Shown: positions 1-9,169, numbered from the stretch's first letter. The stretch is 64,000 nt of DNA from Litorimonas sp963972195 (GCA_963972195.1 CAXATH010000002.1:372001-436000); one strand, 5' to 3'. The notes: generated by a model not told the origin, from the letters alone. Numbers and translations: made by a program.

Positions 1-2
1 GC

Positions 3-320
3 TTGCTGGGTTCTGTGCCGATGAGGACGGTGATAGAAGGCGCGTTCAATTTACCAACTGAATTTGCAGCTCTGGACATCGACAAACAAAAAGAGATTCT
101 ATCCGATAAGGCCCAAAGCAAATTTGGTGGAAAGTCGATAGACGTTTTCACTGACCCCGAAGCGGTAGATCGGGTTATCAATGACTTTCTCTTGCGTAAG
201 CAAATTGAGTCGGGGCCATCTACGTCAACACCCGGTTTTGCGGCTCTGTCGATTTTAGGGCAATCCAATTCTGGTGTCGGAAGTTCCGGATTGTTTAACT
301 TACTTCTTTCCAACGGTTAG
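3..320 (+). CDS. DUF1217-family flagellar-associated protein, C-terminal part (5' end outside window)
   Basis: The open frame runs in from the left edge, so only about the last 105 residues are visible; the apparent TTG start at position 3 is the window edge, not a real start. The visible part (segments GAFNLPTEFAALDIDKQ and FGGKSIDVFTDPE, then a Ser/Gly-rich tail) resembles the C-terminal end of DUF1217 proteins, which in alphaproteobacteria are encoded among flagellar genes and are of uncertain function. It converges on fliI with an 11-bp gap, which fits a flagellar role. The family call rests on motif resemblance only. Confidence 0.6.
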   Translation: MLGSVPMRTVIEGAFNLPTEFAALDIDKQKEILSDKAQSKFGGKSIDVFTDPEAVDRVINDFLLRKQIESGPSTSTPGFAALSILGQSNSGVGSSGLFNLLLSNG

Positions 321-331
321 TTAGCCAGAAG

Positions 332-1675
332 TCAGGACGAGGTCGTGTCGGCTTCACTCTCCGGTGCAAGATTAAGAGCGTTTCCGAGTTTTTCATATGC
401 GGCGTCGATAGACAGAGTCTCGTCTGTTCCGATAAATCTGTCCAACGCAGGATAGGCGGCAATCGCTTTATCCAGCTTTTCGTCAGTCCCATGAACATAT
501 AGTCCGGCTTGAAGGATGGGTTCGGCTTCTTCATATCGCATAATATACTCTCTCCCTGACTGAAGGAGTTTGTTCTCGTCTGGCGATGCGGCGTCCGGCA
601 GAGAACGTGAGACGCTTCTTCGGATATCAAAAGCAGGATATCTGCCTCTTTCGGCAATCTCACGTGACAGCACGACGTGACCATCCAATATGCCTCGTAC
701 CATATCGGCGACCGGTTCTTCCATATTGGATCCGGCGACCAAAACACTAAAAACGGCGGTGATGTCGCCGCTGTTATCCAGCCCTGGGCCAGATCGTTCA
801 CAGAGCGCCGCTAAGGCCTTGAAAGTAGATGGGGGATAAGCTTTCAGCGCCGGCACTTCACCAGCGTTGAGAGCAATGGTGCGGTGAGCTTCTGCATAAC
901 GGGTGAGCGAGTCAAAGAGGAAAAGAACCTGTTTTCTTTCATCCCGAAAATATTCTGCTGTGGCAATCGCGAGCTGCGCCGTTCGGAGTTTTATGGCGGC
1001 CGACATATCCGAGGTAGCGACGAAAACGATGGATTTTTTCATCCCTTCCGGGCCCATGACCTTTTCGACAAAGTGACGGACTTCTCGGCCGCGTTCCCCA
1101 ATAAGGGCGATAATCGTAACATCTGCATTATTGGCCCGTGCAATAGTTCCAAGAAGCGTTGATTTACCGACGCCTGAACCCGCAAATAGTCCAGTTCGCT
1201 GTCCTTGGCAGAGGGGTAAAAATGTGTCGAGTGCCGCGACGCCCGTATTTAGCCTCGGCCCCAAAGCCTTTCTCAGAATTGCGGAGGGCGGCAGAGCATC
1301 AAGTTTTGCGCGGTTGGAACCGCTGATCGGCGTCGTTCCGTCAATGCACCGCCCTTCATAATCAAGTATTTTTCCAATCCAGTCTTCGGAAGGGTAATGT
1401 TGGGTGGCTTGTATATGTTCTACTCTCTGACCGATTTTAACGTCAGCGACAGAACTGTATAAAGATGCCATGGCTCTTGAACCTTCCAAGGCAATGACCT
1501 CGCCGCGGACTTTTGAGCCGTCTGACTTTACAATTTCAATAAGAGCGCCTTGACCGAGGCGATGATTCAGGCCGCTGACATGTACGCTTTGGTCTGTGAT
1601 TTTCTCAACACGACCAAAATAGCGCATAGGTGCAGGAATATCCGCTTTGTTAAAACTGTCTTCGAGGTCGGTCAT
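332..1675 (-). CDS. fliI: Flagellum-specific ATP synthase FliI
   Basis: Cytoplasmic ATPase of the flagellar type III export apparatus, which drives and unfolds export substrates at the export gate. It is 447 residues, the usual length for FliI. Walker A is GSGVGKST at about residues 166-173, the catalytic-Glu loop GERGREV is near 193-199, and Walker B is LFLFDSLTR at about 251-259. The N-terminal beta-barrel domain (about 20-90) is typical of F1-like rotary ATPases. It is transcribed divergently from flgB across a 115-bp gap. The membrane export components FliQ, FlhA, FliR and FlhB lie just beyond it, so the name FliI is preferred over a virulence T3SS ATPase (SctN). Confidence 0.95.
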   Translation of the reverse strand: MTDLEDSFNKADIPAPMRYFGRVEKITDQSVHVSGLNHRLGQGALIEIVKSDGSKVRGEVIALEGSRAMASLYSSVADVKIGQRVEHIQATQHYPSEDWIGKILDYEGRCIDGTTPISGSNRAKLDALPPSAILRKALGPRLNTGVAALDTFLPLCQGQRTGLFAGSGVGKSTLLGTIARANNADVTIIALIGERGREVRHFVEKVMGPEGMKKSIVFVATSDMSAAIKLRTAQLAIATAEYFRDERKQVLFLFDSLTRYAEAHRTIALNAGEVPALKAYPPSTFKALAALCERSGPGLDNSGDITAVFSVLVAGSNMEEPVADMVRGILDGHVVLSREIAERGRYPAFDIRRSVSRSLPDAASPDENKLLQSGREYIMRYEEAEPILQAGLYVHGTDEKLDKAIAAYPALDRFIGTDETLSIDAAYEKLGNALNLAPESEADTTSS

Positions 1676-1720
1676 AATTCGCAGTTATGGTGAATAAAGT
1701 TAATATAAGGTTCGTCTTTG

Positions 1721-1768
1721 TTAACTTCTCGTTCAACTCTCTGGTGTAGCCATTAACACATGGTAAAC
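1721..1768. promoter_or_regulatory. Candidate CtrA-like sites in the fliI/flgB divergent promoter
   Basis: Two TTAA-N7-TTAA-like elements lie in the intergenic gap: TTAA-CTTCTCG-TTCA at 1721-1734 and TTAA-CACATGG-TAAA at 1753-1767. Each has one mismatch to the alphaproteobacterial CtrA full-site consensus. CtrA controls early flagellar genes in Caulobacter and relatives. The sequence is AT-rich, so chance matches are possible. Confidence 0.35.
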
Positions 1769-1790
1769 CATAGACAAGGATTGTCGGGCC

Positions 1791-2153
1791 ATGATGAAGA
1801 GTACAAACCTACAGAACCTCGTTTCCGCGATGGCGTCTCATGCTGCGCAGCGCCACGCCGTTGTTGCCGAAAATATCGCGAATTCGGACACTCCCGGATA
1901 TAAAGCCAAAGACCTACAGCCTTTCAGCGAGGTCTTTCACGAGGCGCAAATGGGGACGAAGCCCATTAATCCCGGGAATTTTAGTGTTACGGAAACAACC
2001 TCCGGGGACGCCTACTCTCCGAACGGGAACTCTGTATCACTGGAAGAGCAGATGATGAAATCTGCAGAGACCCAGAATGATCACGCCCTTGCTCTGATGC
2101 TTTACCGAAAATCCCTTTCAATGATGAAAATGGCGGTCGGTAAGAACCTGTAA
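1791..2153 (+). CDS. flgB: Flagellar proximal rod protein FlgB
   Basis: Proximal rod subunit of the flagellar basal body, exported through the flagellar T3SS and assembled on the MS ring. It has 120 residues and the N-terminal rod signature (AQRHAVVAENIANSDTPGYKAKD, about residues 17-39, described here by its start and end) shared by axial proteins. The C-terminal helix (LMLYRKSLSMMKMAVGKNL) is the coiled-coil assembly segment. It is the first gene of the flgB-flgC-fliE-fliQ-flhA-fliR-flhB run. ATG 1791 is preceded by AAGGA at 1776-1780; an in-frame ATG at 1794 is an alternative. Confidence 0.93.
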   Translation: MMKSTNLQNLVSAMASHAAQRHAVVAENIANSDTPGYKAKDLQPFSEVFHEAQMGTKPINPGNFSVTETTSGDAYSPNGNSVSLEEQMMKSAETQNDHALALMLYRKSLSMMKMAVGKNL

Positions 2154-2180
2154 ATTTAGTATAAATGAGGACACTCCAGG

Positions 2181-2576
2181 ATGGACAACTCAATTTCAAA
2201 ATCAATGTCTGCTGCTTCCAGCGGCATGAATGTGCAGTCGTTTCGCTTGCGCATTGCCAGTGAAAACCTCTCCAATGCAGATACGAACGGCTATAACCGG
2301 AAACTGGTCAACTTCACGACCGAGATGGACCGCGTAAACCAGACGGAGCGTGTGAAAATCGGAGATGTGACCCTTGATCAAAGCGAGGGCGAGCAAATTT
2401 ATGATCCCGGTCACCCTATGGCAAATGCCGAGGGCATGGTCATGTCGTCAAACGTAGATATGATGATTGAACTGGCTGATGCGCGCGAGGCAGGCCGGAG
2501 CTATGAAGCCAACCTTTCCACATTTCGCCAAGCCACTCAGATGTATCGCAGCCTAATCGATCTGCTTAGAAACTAA
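2181..2576 (+). CDS. flgC: Flagellar basal-body rod protein FlgC
   Basis: Proximal rod protein that stacks with FlgB, FlgF and FliE between the MS ring and the distal rod. The 131-residue product has the conserved N-terminal rod motif (RIASENLSNADTNGYNRK, about residues 24-41) and a C-terminal helix (FRQATQMYRSLIDLLRN). It lies 27 bp after flgB and 12 bp before fliE in a clear operon. The length and motif distinguish it from FlgB, FlgF and FlgG. Confidence 0.93.
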   Translation: MDNSISKSMSAASSGMNVQSFRLRIASENLSNADTNGYNRKLVNFTTEMDRVNQTERVKIGDVTLDQSEGEQIYDPGHPMANAEGMVMSSNVDMMIELADAREAGRSYEANLSTFRQATQMYRSLIDLLRN

Positions 2577-2588
2577 TAGGAGCGTATT

Positions 2589-2903
2589 ATGGAACCGACA
2601 TCCCTCGGCGCGATGCGCCAATACCAAATTGCCAAACAAGCCCTTTCGCCGAATGCAAAACCGGCCGAAATGGGAACAGAGGCTAAAGGCTCTGCCAGCG
2701 AAGGTGTGGCTGAAAGCGCTAAGGCTTTTGCGGAAGTATTCCAGAATGTAGAAAAGACAACTGAGGCGATGGCAGCCGGACAAGCAGATGCCCATTCCGT
2801 GGTTCAGGCCATGGCGAACGCTGAGGTCGCTTTGGAAACGGCTGTGACAATCCGAAACCGCGTTGTTGAAGCTTATCAAGAGCTATTGAGAATGCCTGTC
2901 TAA
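2589..2903 (+). CDS. fliE: Flagellar hook-basal body complex protein FliE
   Basis: Small rod-junction protein that joins the MS ring/export gate to the rod. It has 104 residues, typical of FliE, with an Ala-rich low-complexity middle and the conserved C-terminal segment (VETAVTIRNRVVEAYQELLRMPV-like, about residues 82-104). Its stop codon overlaps the fliQ start by one base (TAATG), indicating translational coupling. The N-terminus (GAMRQYQIAKQ) is diverged. Confidence 0.9.
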   Translation: MEPTSLGAMRQYQIAKQALSPNAKPAEMGTEAKGSASEGVAESAKAFAEVFQNVEKTTEAMAAGQADAHSVVQAMANAEVALETAVTIRNRVVEAYQELLRMPV

Positions 2904-3166
2904 TGGGCGAGGCGGAAATACTTTCCATAATGCGTGAGTTCTTTTGGGCGGCCGCGCTTATGTCTCTTCCGCTCTTGGGGACAGCCTTGCTCGTGGGTCT
3001 GGCGGTGGGTTTGCTCCAAGCGCTGACCTCGATTCAGGAAATGACCCTGACTTTCGTACCCAAGCTCGGGGCCATGCTCCTTGTTTTCATCGCAACGGCC
3101 GGGTTTATGGCCCGGATGTGCATTCATCTTTTTGACTCTCTCGTCATTCCAGTGATCGCCGGTTAA
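2903..3166 (+). CDS. fliQ: Flagellar export gate protein FliQ
   Basis: Integral membrane component of the FliPQR export gate. The 87-residue protein has two hydrophobic segments (about residues 14-40 and 50-75) and the FliQ signature around GLLQALTSIQEMTLTFVPK. It overlaps the fliE stop by one base and sits 2 bp upstream of flhA. FliP is not in this window and is expected elsewhere, as is common in alphaproteobacteria. Confidence 0.93.
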   Translation: MGEAEILSIMREFFWAAALMSLPLLGTALLVGLAVGLLQALTSIQEMTLTFVPKLGAMLLVFIATAGFMARMCIHLFDSLVIPVIAG

Positions 3167-3168
3167 AT

Positions 3169-5253
3169 ATGCCAAAATCTCTGGGGGAATTAGTAAAAAA
3201 TCCGACGGTATTTTTATCCATCGGCCTGATGTTCATCATTGTGATGATGGTACTTCCTATGCCGTCATGGGTATTGGATATCGGACTGTCGGCCTCATTT
3301 GCATTCGCCATCCTCATTTTCACAATTACATTATTCATCGAGCGGCCTTTGGATTTCAGCTCATTCCCGTCAGTCTTGTTGGCGGCTTTGCTTCTGCGGC
3401 TCTCCCTCAACATATCATCGACAAAACTCATCATCGGAGAGGGGCACACGGGTCCTGACGCCGCGGGCGGTGTGATAGAAGGTTTCGCGATGTTCGTCAT
3501 GAGCGGGAACATCTTTATTGGACTGATTGTTTTCTCTGTTTTGGTTATTGTAAACTTTATGGTCATTGCCAAGGGCGCTGGCCGCATGGCCGAAGTGGGT
3601 GCTCGCTTTGCCCTCGACGCCATGCCGGGCAAGCAAATGGCGATTGACGCAGATCTCTCAGCCGGGGCGATTTCTCATGCTGAAGCGGCAGAAAGAAGGA
3701 TCACAGAGCAAGAAGAAACAGCTTTTCTCGGCTCTTTGGACGGTGTTTCGAAATTCATGAAAGGGGATGCGATTGCTGGCATCCTGATTACGCTTTTGAA
3801 TTTAATAGCCGGTATTGCCATCGGAATTGGCGTGCATAATATCTCTTTTTCCGAAGCGATTAAAAACTATTCTATTTTGACAGTCGGTGACGGACTGGTT
3901 TCTCAGATTCCAGCTGTTATCATTTCTGTTGCTGCAGGCCTCCTCTTATCCAAAGGGCGCGGAGAGGGCACAGTCGATTTCGCCCTATTCAAGCAATTTG
4001 GTCAATACCCGGCGGCTCTGAGCGCAGTCGCAGGTATCATGGTTATTTTCGCTTTTTTCCCAGGGCTGCCGTTCCTTCCATTTATGGGCGGGGCCGCCAT
4101 CCTCGGAATCGTGGCTTACTTTTCCTATCTTCGTCAGCAAGCCGAAAATGTACAACCTGAAGACGCGGACGATGCTGTCACAGAAATTCCGGAAGAGCAG
4201 AAACTTGGTGATGCGCTAGATATCGATGAAATCAGTGTCGAGCTTGCGCCAAATATTGTTCCGAATGTTATGAACGAAGAATTCGGTTTCGACCAACGCG
4301 TTCAGAAAATTCGTAAGTTTGTGGCAAAAGAATTTGGTTTTGTCCTGCCTTCCATCCGGTTGACCGATAATGCGCTCTTGGGCGAAAATGTTTACAAGAT
4401 AAAAATTCAGGGTACTGAAATCGCCTCGCAAAGTTTGAAATCAAAACAGTTGCTGGCATTGATCGATCCGGAAGAACATCCGCATATTCCCGGTGAAAAT
4501 ACGAAGGAACCTGTCTTCCAGGCCCCGGCGCGCTGGATAGATAAAGAGCATGAAGACGAGCTGATGATGCTCGGCGTGACCGTCATTGCGCCGATTGAAG
4601 TATTGGCGACACACCTCCTCGAAGTCATACAGGATAACTTTACCAAGCTCCTGACACGCCGCACGCTTCGGAAAACACTTGATACGTTTAAAAACGTCAG
4701 TGACCCGGGCCGTTCCGAGTCTAATAAGAAAATTCTGGACGAATTCATTCCGGAAAAAGTGCCTCTGGATTTGTTACAAGGGGTGTGCCGTCTTCTATTG
4801 GAAGAGCGTATCTCTATCCGGAATATTCCGTTGATCGTGGAGACGATTGCGGAAGGCAAAACGGTTTTGAATAATACGGAGCAGTTAGCGGATTTTGTGC
4901 GTCACCGGATGAGCTACCAATTTGTTTCCAAACTTCGCGACGCACAAGGGCGCTTGCCTTTGATCCAGATTGGGCCGGATTGGGAAAACCAGTTTACGGC
5001 CAGCGAGACGACGGATGAGAGCGGACGCCGCGACGTGGCCTTGCCGCCGGATGAGTTTAACCGTCTTGCCGGTAGCGTCCGTAAGGAACTCGACAAATCT
5101 GCCAGGCAAGGTGTTTACGCCGCGATTGCCACGACGTCCAAACGCCGCCGTTTCATTCGCTCGGTTTTGAATGCCAAGGGCGTTCGTAATCCAGTCGTGG
5201 CCTATGAGGAGATCGGCACGACAGAACGTCCTGCCATTATGGGCGTAGCCTGA
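3169..5253 (+). CDS. flhA: Flagellar biosynthesis protein FlhA
   Basis: Large export-gate protein; its N-terminal membrane half forms the nonameric ion channel and its cytoplasmic C-terminal half docks chaperone-substrate complexes. The product is 694 residues, standard length. About eight membrane segments lie in residues 15-325. The FHIPEP-family signature (FALDAMPGKQMAIDADLSAG) lies at about residues 146-165. The C-terminal domain from about 345 is soluble. Its stop overlaps the start of fliR. Confidence 0.96.
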   Translation: MPKSLGELVKNPTVFLSIGLMFIIVMMVLPMPSWVLDIGLSASFAFAILIFTITLFIERPLDFSSFPSVLLAALLLRLSLNISSTKLIIGEGHTGPDAAGGVIEGFAMFVMSGNIFIGLIVFSVLVIVNFMVIAKGAGRMAEVGARFALDAMPGKQMAIDADLSAGAISHAEAAERRITEQEETAFLGSLDGVSKFMKGDAIAGILITLLNLIAGIAIGIGVHNISFSEAIKNYSILTVGDGLVSQIPAVIISVAAGLLLSKGRGEGTVDFALFKQFGQYPAALSAVAGIMVIFAFFPGLPFLPFMGGAAILGIVAYFSYLRQQAENVQPEDADDAVTEIPEEQKLGDALDIDEISVELAPNIVPNVMNEEFGFDQRVQKIRKFVAKEFGFVLPSIRLTDNALLGENVYKIKIQGTEIASQSLKSKQLLALIDPEEHPHIPGENTKEPVFQAPARWIDKEHEDELMMLGVTVIAPIEVLATHLLEVIQDNFTKLLTRRTLRKTLDTFKNVSDPGRSESNKKILDEFIPEKVPLDLLQGVCRLLLEERISIRNIPLIVETIAEGKTVLNNTEQLADFVRHRMSYQFVSKLRDAQGRLPLIQIGPDWENQFTASETTDESGRRDVALPPDEFNRLAGSVRKELDKSARQGVYAAIATTSKRRRFIRSVLNAKGVRNPVVAYEEIGTTERPAIMGVA

Positions 5254-6035
5254 TGGAGTTTCTGGATGGCTTTACGGCTGTCATAACGCCTTTCATGGAT
5301 TCGCTTTTTGCGATCGTGGCCATCTTTACGCGGATGTCCGTCTTTATGTTTCTTGTCCCCACAATCGGAGAACGGACGATTTCTCCTCGTATTCGGATAG
5401 GGGTGGCTATTTTACTGACATGGCTCATGCTGCCGGTCGTGCTGACGCAGCCGGTTCCTATAACTCAGCTTTCAGACGCTGCGGCTTTGATCTCCAAAGA
5501 AGCTGTTTTTGGTTTTTTCTTTGGGTTTGCGCTTCGCCTTATGACGATTGGGCTTCAAGTCACAGGTAATATAATCTCTCAAGCGATGTCGATTTCTCAG
5601 CCTTTGGGGGAGGGTATTGCCACGGAGCCGAATACGACTTTGAGTAACTTTCTTATGCTGGCGGGTGTTACGCTCCTCATCACATTGAATTTTCATATCG
5701 AAGCTTTTTCCATCCTCATAAAATCCTATGATGTTTTCCCCTTGGGTGCCGTCCCGGATTTTAATAATTTTGCGTATGACTTAACAGACAAAGCCGTGAA
5801 CCTGTTTCGCTGGAGCCTATCTTTGGCGTTTCCATTTATTCTTCTGAACTTTATCTACAACTTGCTTTTGGGTTTCGTGAACCGGGCAATGCCGCAACTG
5901 CTCGTCTCTTTTGTCGGTATGCCGGCGATTATCGGAATTGGCCTGCTCCTCTTGGCCGTATCCGTCACAACAATTTTAACGCTCTGGCTGGGTATATTTC
6001 AGACAGATGGCCTCACATTCAACTTTGCGGGTTAG
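5253..6035 (+). CDS. fliR: Flagellar export gate protein FliR
   Basis: Membrane component of the FliPQR export gate complex. The 260-residue product has about six hydrophobic segments and conserved FliR features: GxxISQAMSISQPLGEG near residues 106-120 and a C-terminal LLAVSVTTILTLWLGIF helix. The start overlaps the flhA stop by one base and flhB follows after 9 bp. Confidence 0.92.
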   Translation: MEFLDGFTAVITPFMDSLFAIVAIFTRMSVFMFLVPTIGERTISPRIRIGVAILLTWLMLPVVLTQPVPITQLSDAAALISKEAVFGFFFGFALRLMTIGLQVTGNIISQAMSISQPLGEGIATEPNTTLSNFLMLAGVTLLITLNFHIEAFSILIKSYDVFPLGAVPDFNNFAYDLTDKAVNLFRWSLSLAFPFILLNFIYNLLLGFVNRAMPQLLVSFVGMPAIIGIGLLLLAVSVTTILTLWLGIFQTDGLTFNFAG

Positions 6036-6044
6036 GGAGGACTT

Positions 6045-7136
6045 ATGAGTGAAAACGAACAGTCCGGCGCCGAAGAGAAGAGTTTTGATGCTTCGGAAAC
6101 CAAAATCCGTAAATCCCGAGAGAAAGGCGATACGCCGCAATCGACTGAAGCGAATACTTTGATGCTCTATATGGGTCTCGCCATCGCCATTGTCATTTTC
6201 GGAAAAACGATTGCGTCCAATGCGCTTATTTCTCTATCAAGTATGCTTGAACACCCTGCAGATATGGGAAGCGCACTTTTAAATTCAAAGACGGCGCGCT
6301 TTGGTCAAAACGGCGCGTCTGAATTTCTTTGGAAACCCATTCTGGCTCTGGGCCCCATCTTCATGCTGCTTATTCTGGCTATCATTATTTCCCTCGTTTT
6401 ACAGCGCGCCGTTATTGTCGCACCTTCAAAGCTAAAGCCCAAACTGTCACGAATTTCCCCGGTTTCAAATGCCAAGCAAAAATATGGAATGACGGGAATG
6501 GTTGAGTTCGGAAAACGATTCTTCAAACTGCTTTTCATCTCCTCTGTCGCGATGTTTTTCTTTTATAATTTGCTGAAAGAGCTGCCGGGTATGAGCGCTA
6601 TTCCGCACGCTCTCATAGTCCCTGAAATGAATAAGACGGCCCTGCAGCTAATTGTCTTTATGATTATCGCCATGGGGCTGATTACGCTGGTAGATCTTCC
6701 TTATGCGTGGTTTGCTCATATGAAGAAGCTTCGCATGACTTTCAAAGAGGTGAAGGACGAGAATAAGGAAAGCGAGGGCGACCCGCATTTGAAAGGGGAG
6801 CGCCGCCGCCGGGCCTTGGCGCTTTCGCAGGCGACCATGATAAATGATGTGGCCAAGGCTGATGTCATTATCGTCAACCCGACTCATTACGCGGTTGCGC
6901 TTAAATGGCAACGTGAGCAAAAAACAGTGCCTGTTCTCTTGGCAAAAGGCGTGGATGAGCTGGCTTTCCGTATTCGAAAGAAAGCCAAGGAGTGCGATAT
7001 TCCAATCTATTCAGATCCGCCCTGCGCGCGTTCCATCTATGCCGGTGTCGAAGTCGGGGACGTTATCAAGCCAGAGCATTACGCCGCTGTGGCCGCCTCC
7101 ATCCACTTTGCGGATAGCTTGAAGCGTAAAGGGTAG
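6045..7136 (+). CDS. flhB: Flagellar export switch protein FlhB
   Basis: Export-gate protein that switches substrate specificity from rod/hook to filament type. The 363-residue product has four membrane segments (about 42-60, 98-120, 160-180, 200-222) and a cytoplasmic C-terminal domain. This domain carries the autocleavage motif NPTH at residues 278-281 within VIIVNPTHYAVALKW. The charged linker around 225-260 is typical. AGGAGG-like sequence precedes the ATG at 6045. Confidence 0.95.
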   Translation: MSENEQSGAEEKSFDASETKIRKSREKGDTPQSTEANTLMLYMGLAIAIVIFGKTIASNALISLSSMLEHPADMGSALLNSKTARFGQNGASEFLWKPILALGPIFMLLILAIIISLVLQRAVIVAPSKLKPKLSRISPVSNAKQKYGMTGMVEFGKRFFKLLFISSVAMFFFYNLLKELPGMSAIPHALIVPEMNKTALQLIVFMIIAMGLITLVDLPYAWFAHMKKLRMTFKEVKDENKESEGDPHLKGERRRRALALSQATMINDVAKADVIIVNPTHYAVALKWQREQKTVPVLLAKGVDELAFRIRKKAKECDIPIYSDPPCARSIYAGVEVGDVIKPEHYAAVAASIHFADSLKRKG

Positions 7137-7141
7137 AACTG

Positions 7142-7573
7142 ATGACAGACAAGATAGAGGTTCTCCTGAAACTAAACAGAATTATGAAACAGAAGGCTGA
7201 GAAAAACCTCGCCGAGGCCATGCGCCATATTAAAAATTTATCAATTAAAACTTCAGAAATTCATCATAAAATACGACAGCAAAATATCGCTCTCTATAAC
7301 TCCCAGGAGGGGGCCTACGTGCAGAGTGACGTAAAGGTATTTGAACAATGGAAACGGGCTCAGCTGAGGCATCTAGTCACGCTCAGAGAAGAGTTGGAGC
7401 AGGCGGAAGCCGCGAAATCCAATTTAGTTTTGGAATTAAAGACACAAACTGTTCGGCAGGATATGCTCACGGCGCAGCTCCGAAAAAGCCAGGCGCGATT
7501 AGCGGAAGAGAGAGATGAACTGGCCGATGAACGCAATCTTGAAGGGTGGCTAAATCAAAATAGGTTTGCCTGA
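7142..7573 (+). CDS. Coiled-coil protein at the end of the flagellar operon, possible FliJ-like chaperone
   Basis: The 143-residue product is almost entirely charged heptad-like helix (Glu/Lys/Arg/Leu-rich, no signal peptide or membrane segment), as in FliJ-type stalk/chaperone proteins that work with the FliI ATPase. It begins 5 bp after flhB on the same strand. No conserved FliJ motif can be recognised with certainty because this family is poorly conserved, so the FliJ role is inferred from size, helix content and the presence of fliI nearby. Confidence 0.5.
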   Translation: MTDKIEVLLKLNRIMKQKAEKNLAEAMRHIKNLSIKTSEIHHKIRQQNIALYNSQEGAYVQSDVKVFEQWKRAQLRHLVTLREELEQAEAAKSNLVLELKTQTVRQDMLTAQLRKSQARLAEERDELADERNLEGWLNQNRFA

Positions 7574-7604
7574 ATTCCGAAGTGATCGGCGTCAATAAAG
7601 AAAT

Positions 7605-7629
7605 AAAAAAGAGAGGCTAAAGCCTCTCT
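7605..7629 (-). terminator. Intrinsic terminator downstream of the PhoA-like gene
   Basis: A perfect hairpin (AGAGAGGC-TAAA-GCCTCTCT, 7610-7629) is followed, read on the minus strand, by a run of six T (7605-7610). It lies 39 bp beyond the stop of the minus-strand phosphatase gene and may also serve the convergent flagellar operon. Confidence 0.8.
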
Positions 7630-7667
7630 ATATTGAAATCCCATTTTTGTTTTTGGCACTTCGCGTC

Positions 7668-9152
7668 TTAGAAGCCCATCGCTTCACGCATGATATGGTA
7701 AATCACATTTTGCTCCATCACACCGGACACCAGGTCGGATGACGGACCAATGGCGAAGATGGGAACGTCTTCTCCGGCATGTGTTTCGCTGTGACGCTGT
7801 TCGCCATTGCTAATATAGCCTGTCGGAATAGCGGCCTTTTGAATAATGATTTCGCCGGGCTGGGCGCTAGGATCGCGAACGCCTTCAACTGCTCCGGGGC
7901 CATTTTGGTATCCCAGTGTTGTGTAGGGAAGGCCGTCCGTCCCCAAGATATATTCGCCGTTTGGCACGCCTTGCTCGTCATTACCTTTGACAACATCTAG
8001 TATCGGATTGCCTCGCGTTGGGTATCCGGCGATTGTGAAGACATGGCTGTGGTCGGCCGTGACGATTATGAGGGTTTCTGATAAGTCAACCTGTGATAAG
8101 GTTTGGGCAACGGCTTCATCGAAGGCAACACCTTCGTCCAAAGCCAGTTCTGCTCTACCCGCATGGTGGCCGTGGTCAATCCGACCGCCTTCCACCATAA
8201 GGAAGTAACCATTGTCTTCAGCGTCAAGCCGATCAATGGCCTTGGCCGTCATATCTGCAAGCGAAGGCTCTTGATTGGTTTCATCCTTGGCACGAACGAA
8301 TTCCATATGGCTATTTGAAAACAACCCCAGCAGAGGGAGTTGCGATTGCGAATTTATCCGGCCGAGTGATTCCTTATTCTCAATGTAAGTTCCGCCAACT
8401 CTTTCCTCAACTCCGGTTTCAAATTCCCCTTTTCCGCCGCCCATAGCAATATCAAGGCGTCCGGATGTGAGCGCGGCCTCCAGCTGAGCCGCAATTGGAA
8501 CGCATCCTTGCTTTTTGGCGAGTTCCGGTAGATCCCCTAAGCTTTCCCAATCGCGATTAGGTGAATTCGAGTAAGTCGTCGCAGGTGTTGCGTGGGTCAG
8601 CCGGGCTGTGGATACAACTCCAGTTGAGTAACCTTGGTCCGCAGCTTGCAATAAAAAATTATCGAGGGGCGCGGCGAGTGATCCCGCGCAATCATTTCTG
8701 GAGATTTCAGGTGCAACGTTAATGACGCCAGCTTTGGTTTTTTGACCCGTCATTAAAGCAGTCGCTGTTCCGGCGGAGTCAGACACTTGCTGGTTCGTAT
8801 TGTAAGTCTTGGAAAGAGCGGCGTGAGGGAGACTTTCCATAGAAAGAATATGTTCCTCCCCCGTTTTTCCAATTTTTTGCCCGGCGTGTATGCGAATAGC
8901 TGTGACGGTAGAGACGCCCATACCGTCTCCCACAAACAGAATAACATTCTTGGCGCGCTTTGGCGCCTTAGGTTGATTAAGGCGGTTTTTAACAGCCAAG
9001 CGACCCATTTCAAAACTGCCCTGTTCTCCTGGATACTGAGTTGCCGGAACTGTGATGGGTTCCGAAGGCTGCATTGGCGCTGTCGGCTGCGGCACAGTCG
9101 TGCAAGCAGAAAGTAGCAATAGCGCACAGGCGCCGAGGCGGTTAAATGACAT
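7668..9152 (-). CDS. Alkaline phosphatase, PhoA family, lipoprotein
   Basis: Phosphomonoesterase that would release inorganic phosphate from organic phosphates outside the cytoplasmic membrane. The N-terminus has a lipoprotein signal with lipobox LLSAC (Cys17). The metal motif FVGDGMG lies at about 73-79 and the catalytic Ser is in SDSAGTATALMTG (Ser126). Later metal ligands are seen in VEGGRIDHGHH and VTADHSH, and in a C-terminal SETHAGEDVP motif, as in PhoA. It follows amn by 17 bp on the same strand, so the two are probably co-transcribed. The 494-residue length fits the family. Confidence 0.9.
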   Translation of the reverse strand: MSFNRLGACALLLLSACTTVPQPTAPMQPSEPITVPATQYPGEQGSFEMGRLAVKNRLNQPKAPKRAKNVILFVGDGMGVSTVTAIRIHAGQKIGKTGEEHILSMESLPHAALSKTYNTNQQVSDSAGTATALMTGQKTKAGVINVAPEISRNDCAGSLAAPLDNFLLQAADQGYSTGVVSTARLTHATPATTYSNSPNRDWESLGDLPELAKKQGCVPIAAQLEAALTSGRLDIAMGGGKGEFETGVEERVGGTYIENKESLGRINSQSQLPLLGLFSNSHMEFVRAKDETNQEPSLADMTAKAIDRLDAEDNGYFLMVEGGRIDHGHHAGRAELALDEGVAFDEAVAQTLSQVDLSETLIIVTADHSHVFTIAGYPTRGNPILDVVKGNDEQGVPNGEYILGTDGLPYTTLGYQNGPGAVEGVRDPSAQPGEIIIQKAAIPTGYISNGEQRHSETHAGEDVPIFAIGPSSDLVSGVMEQNVIYHIMREAMGF

Positions 9153-9169
9153 TATTCAATAGCTCCGAT

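Noticed and set aside
295..801. Minus-strand 168-residue frame within fliI
   Set aside because: It lies wholly within the confident fliI gene in another frame and has no protein-like pattern.
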